From Nitrospinaceae bacterium (GTDB taxonomy: Bacteria > Nitrospinota > Nitrospinia > Nitrospinales > VA-1): a stretch of DNA of 13,565 nucleotides. Below, piece by piece: positions 13,336 through 13,565 of the stretch. Where the stretch lies: positions 1 through 13,565 of the forward strand of contig JAJDBI010000193.1 of assembly GCA_029261435.1 (NCBI GenBank), given 5' to 3'. The position numbers and the translations under genes were made by a program. The notes beneath the pieces were generated by a model. It had not been told where the DNA came from, did no database searches, and saw nothing but the letters and a program-made list of their open reading frames with translations. Each line of letters begins with the position of its first letter. Within the stretch, counting starts at the first letter, position 1.

Positions 13336-13364
13336 TTGACAACGCATCTCATATCAGTGATAGT
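13336..13364 (+). promoter_or_regulatory. Promoter of the initiator tRNA gene
   Basis: A perfect -35 TTGACA (13336-13341), 17 bases, then GATAGT (13359-13364). Start would be near 13371, about 13 bases before the tRNA, a typical arrangement for a single tRNA unit. Confidence 0.6.
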
Positions 13365-13383
13365 CATCATCATTCAGAATCGT

Positions 13384-13460
<77 letters not shown>

Positions 13461-13465
13461 AATTT

Positions 13466-13505
13466 AAAGGGATTACGGCAATTGCCGTAATCCCTTTATT
13501 TTTTT
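13466..13505 (+). terminator. Rho-independent terminator of the tRNA gene
   Basis: A perfect 32-base palindrome, AAAGGGATTACGGCAA and its complement (13466-13497), gives a 14-pair stem with an AATT loop and is followed by A and seven Ts (13499-13505). It begins six bases after the tRNA CCA end. Confidence 0.93.
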
Positions 13506-13546
13506 GTGTTCCCTTTAATGAATTGATTGTTGTAAGGTTCGAGGTA

Positions 13547-13565
13547 ATGAGCAGACTCTATAGCA
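13547..13565 (+). CDS. Possible start of a further gene, cut by the window end
   Basis: ATG at 13547 begins MSRLYS and runs off the window. AAGG (13534-13537) lies nine bases upstream and GAGG (13541-13544) two. Six codons are too few to identify a product or to be sure it is a gene. Confidence 0.25.

Overview
This window looks like a chromosomal segment of a free-living, probably marine or aquatic Gram-negative bacterium of moderate GC. Supporting signs are several Sec signal peptides, Shine-Dalgarno-led genes, an initiator tRNA of bacterial type and an Alvin/YfhL-type 2[4Fe-4S] ferredoxin. I cannot place it firmly. A Nitrospinota or deltaproteobacterium-like lineage would fit the gene style, but that is only an impression.

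Layout. 1-396 is the 3' end of an ornithine aminotransferase gene. 407-1425 holds two divergent helix-turn-helix regulators around a good promoter and a candidate operator. 1519-2146 has a cytoplasmic TPR protein divergent from a 42-residue membrane protein; both start codons lie six bases after a TATAAT. 2321-3253 is an aldo/keto reductase. 3312-4406 (minus) is a secreted protein joining a region that resembles the VHL beta domain to an HExxH zinc metallopeptidase domain. 4656-5954 is an A+T-rich stretch of small acquired-looking genes: an NTF2/SnoaL-like protein, a DHFR/RibD-C-like reductase and a broken haloalkane dehalogenase tail. 5965-6381 is an exported TPR protein. 6617-8299 (minus) is a large exported LamG-like protein with phage-tail-fibre-like modules and a clear terminator.

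8580-10446 is an A+T-rich island: two overlapping unknown genes on minus, and divergently a small C-protein-like regulator followed by an SRA-like/HNH nuclease. GACT/AGTC operator sites lie between the two units and no DNA methyltransferase is visible. This looks like a compact modification-dependent restriction module under C-type control.

10503-12614 (minus) is an unusually long membrane-anchored family 5 solute-binding protein without a permease beside it. The right end is conserved housekeeping: a ferredoxin gene with promoter and terminator, then initiator tRNA-Met with promoter and terminator, and possibly the start of another gene.

Five copies of a modular intergenic repeat are scattered through 1493-8578. 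One end is a CCAGCG...CGCTGG hairpin followed by ACTCAGCTAAA; the other is AAAGCGGACATTCA. Together with the gene fragments they suggest a recombining accessory region bounded by core genes at both ends.

The most interesting items are the VHL-like metallopeptidase and the C-protein/SRA-HNH island. All family assignments are from reading motifs; no database search was run.
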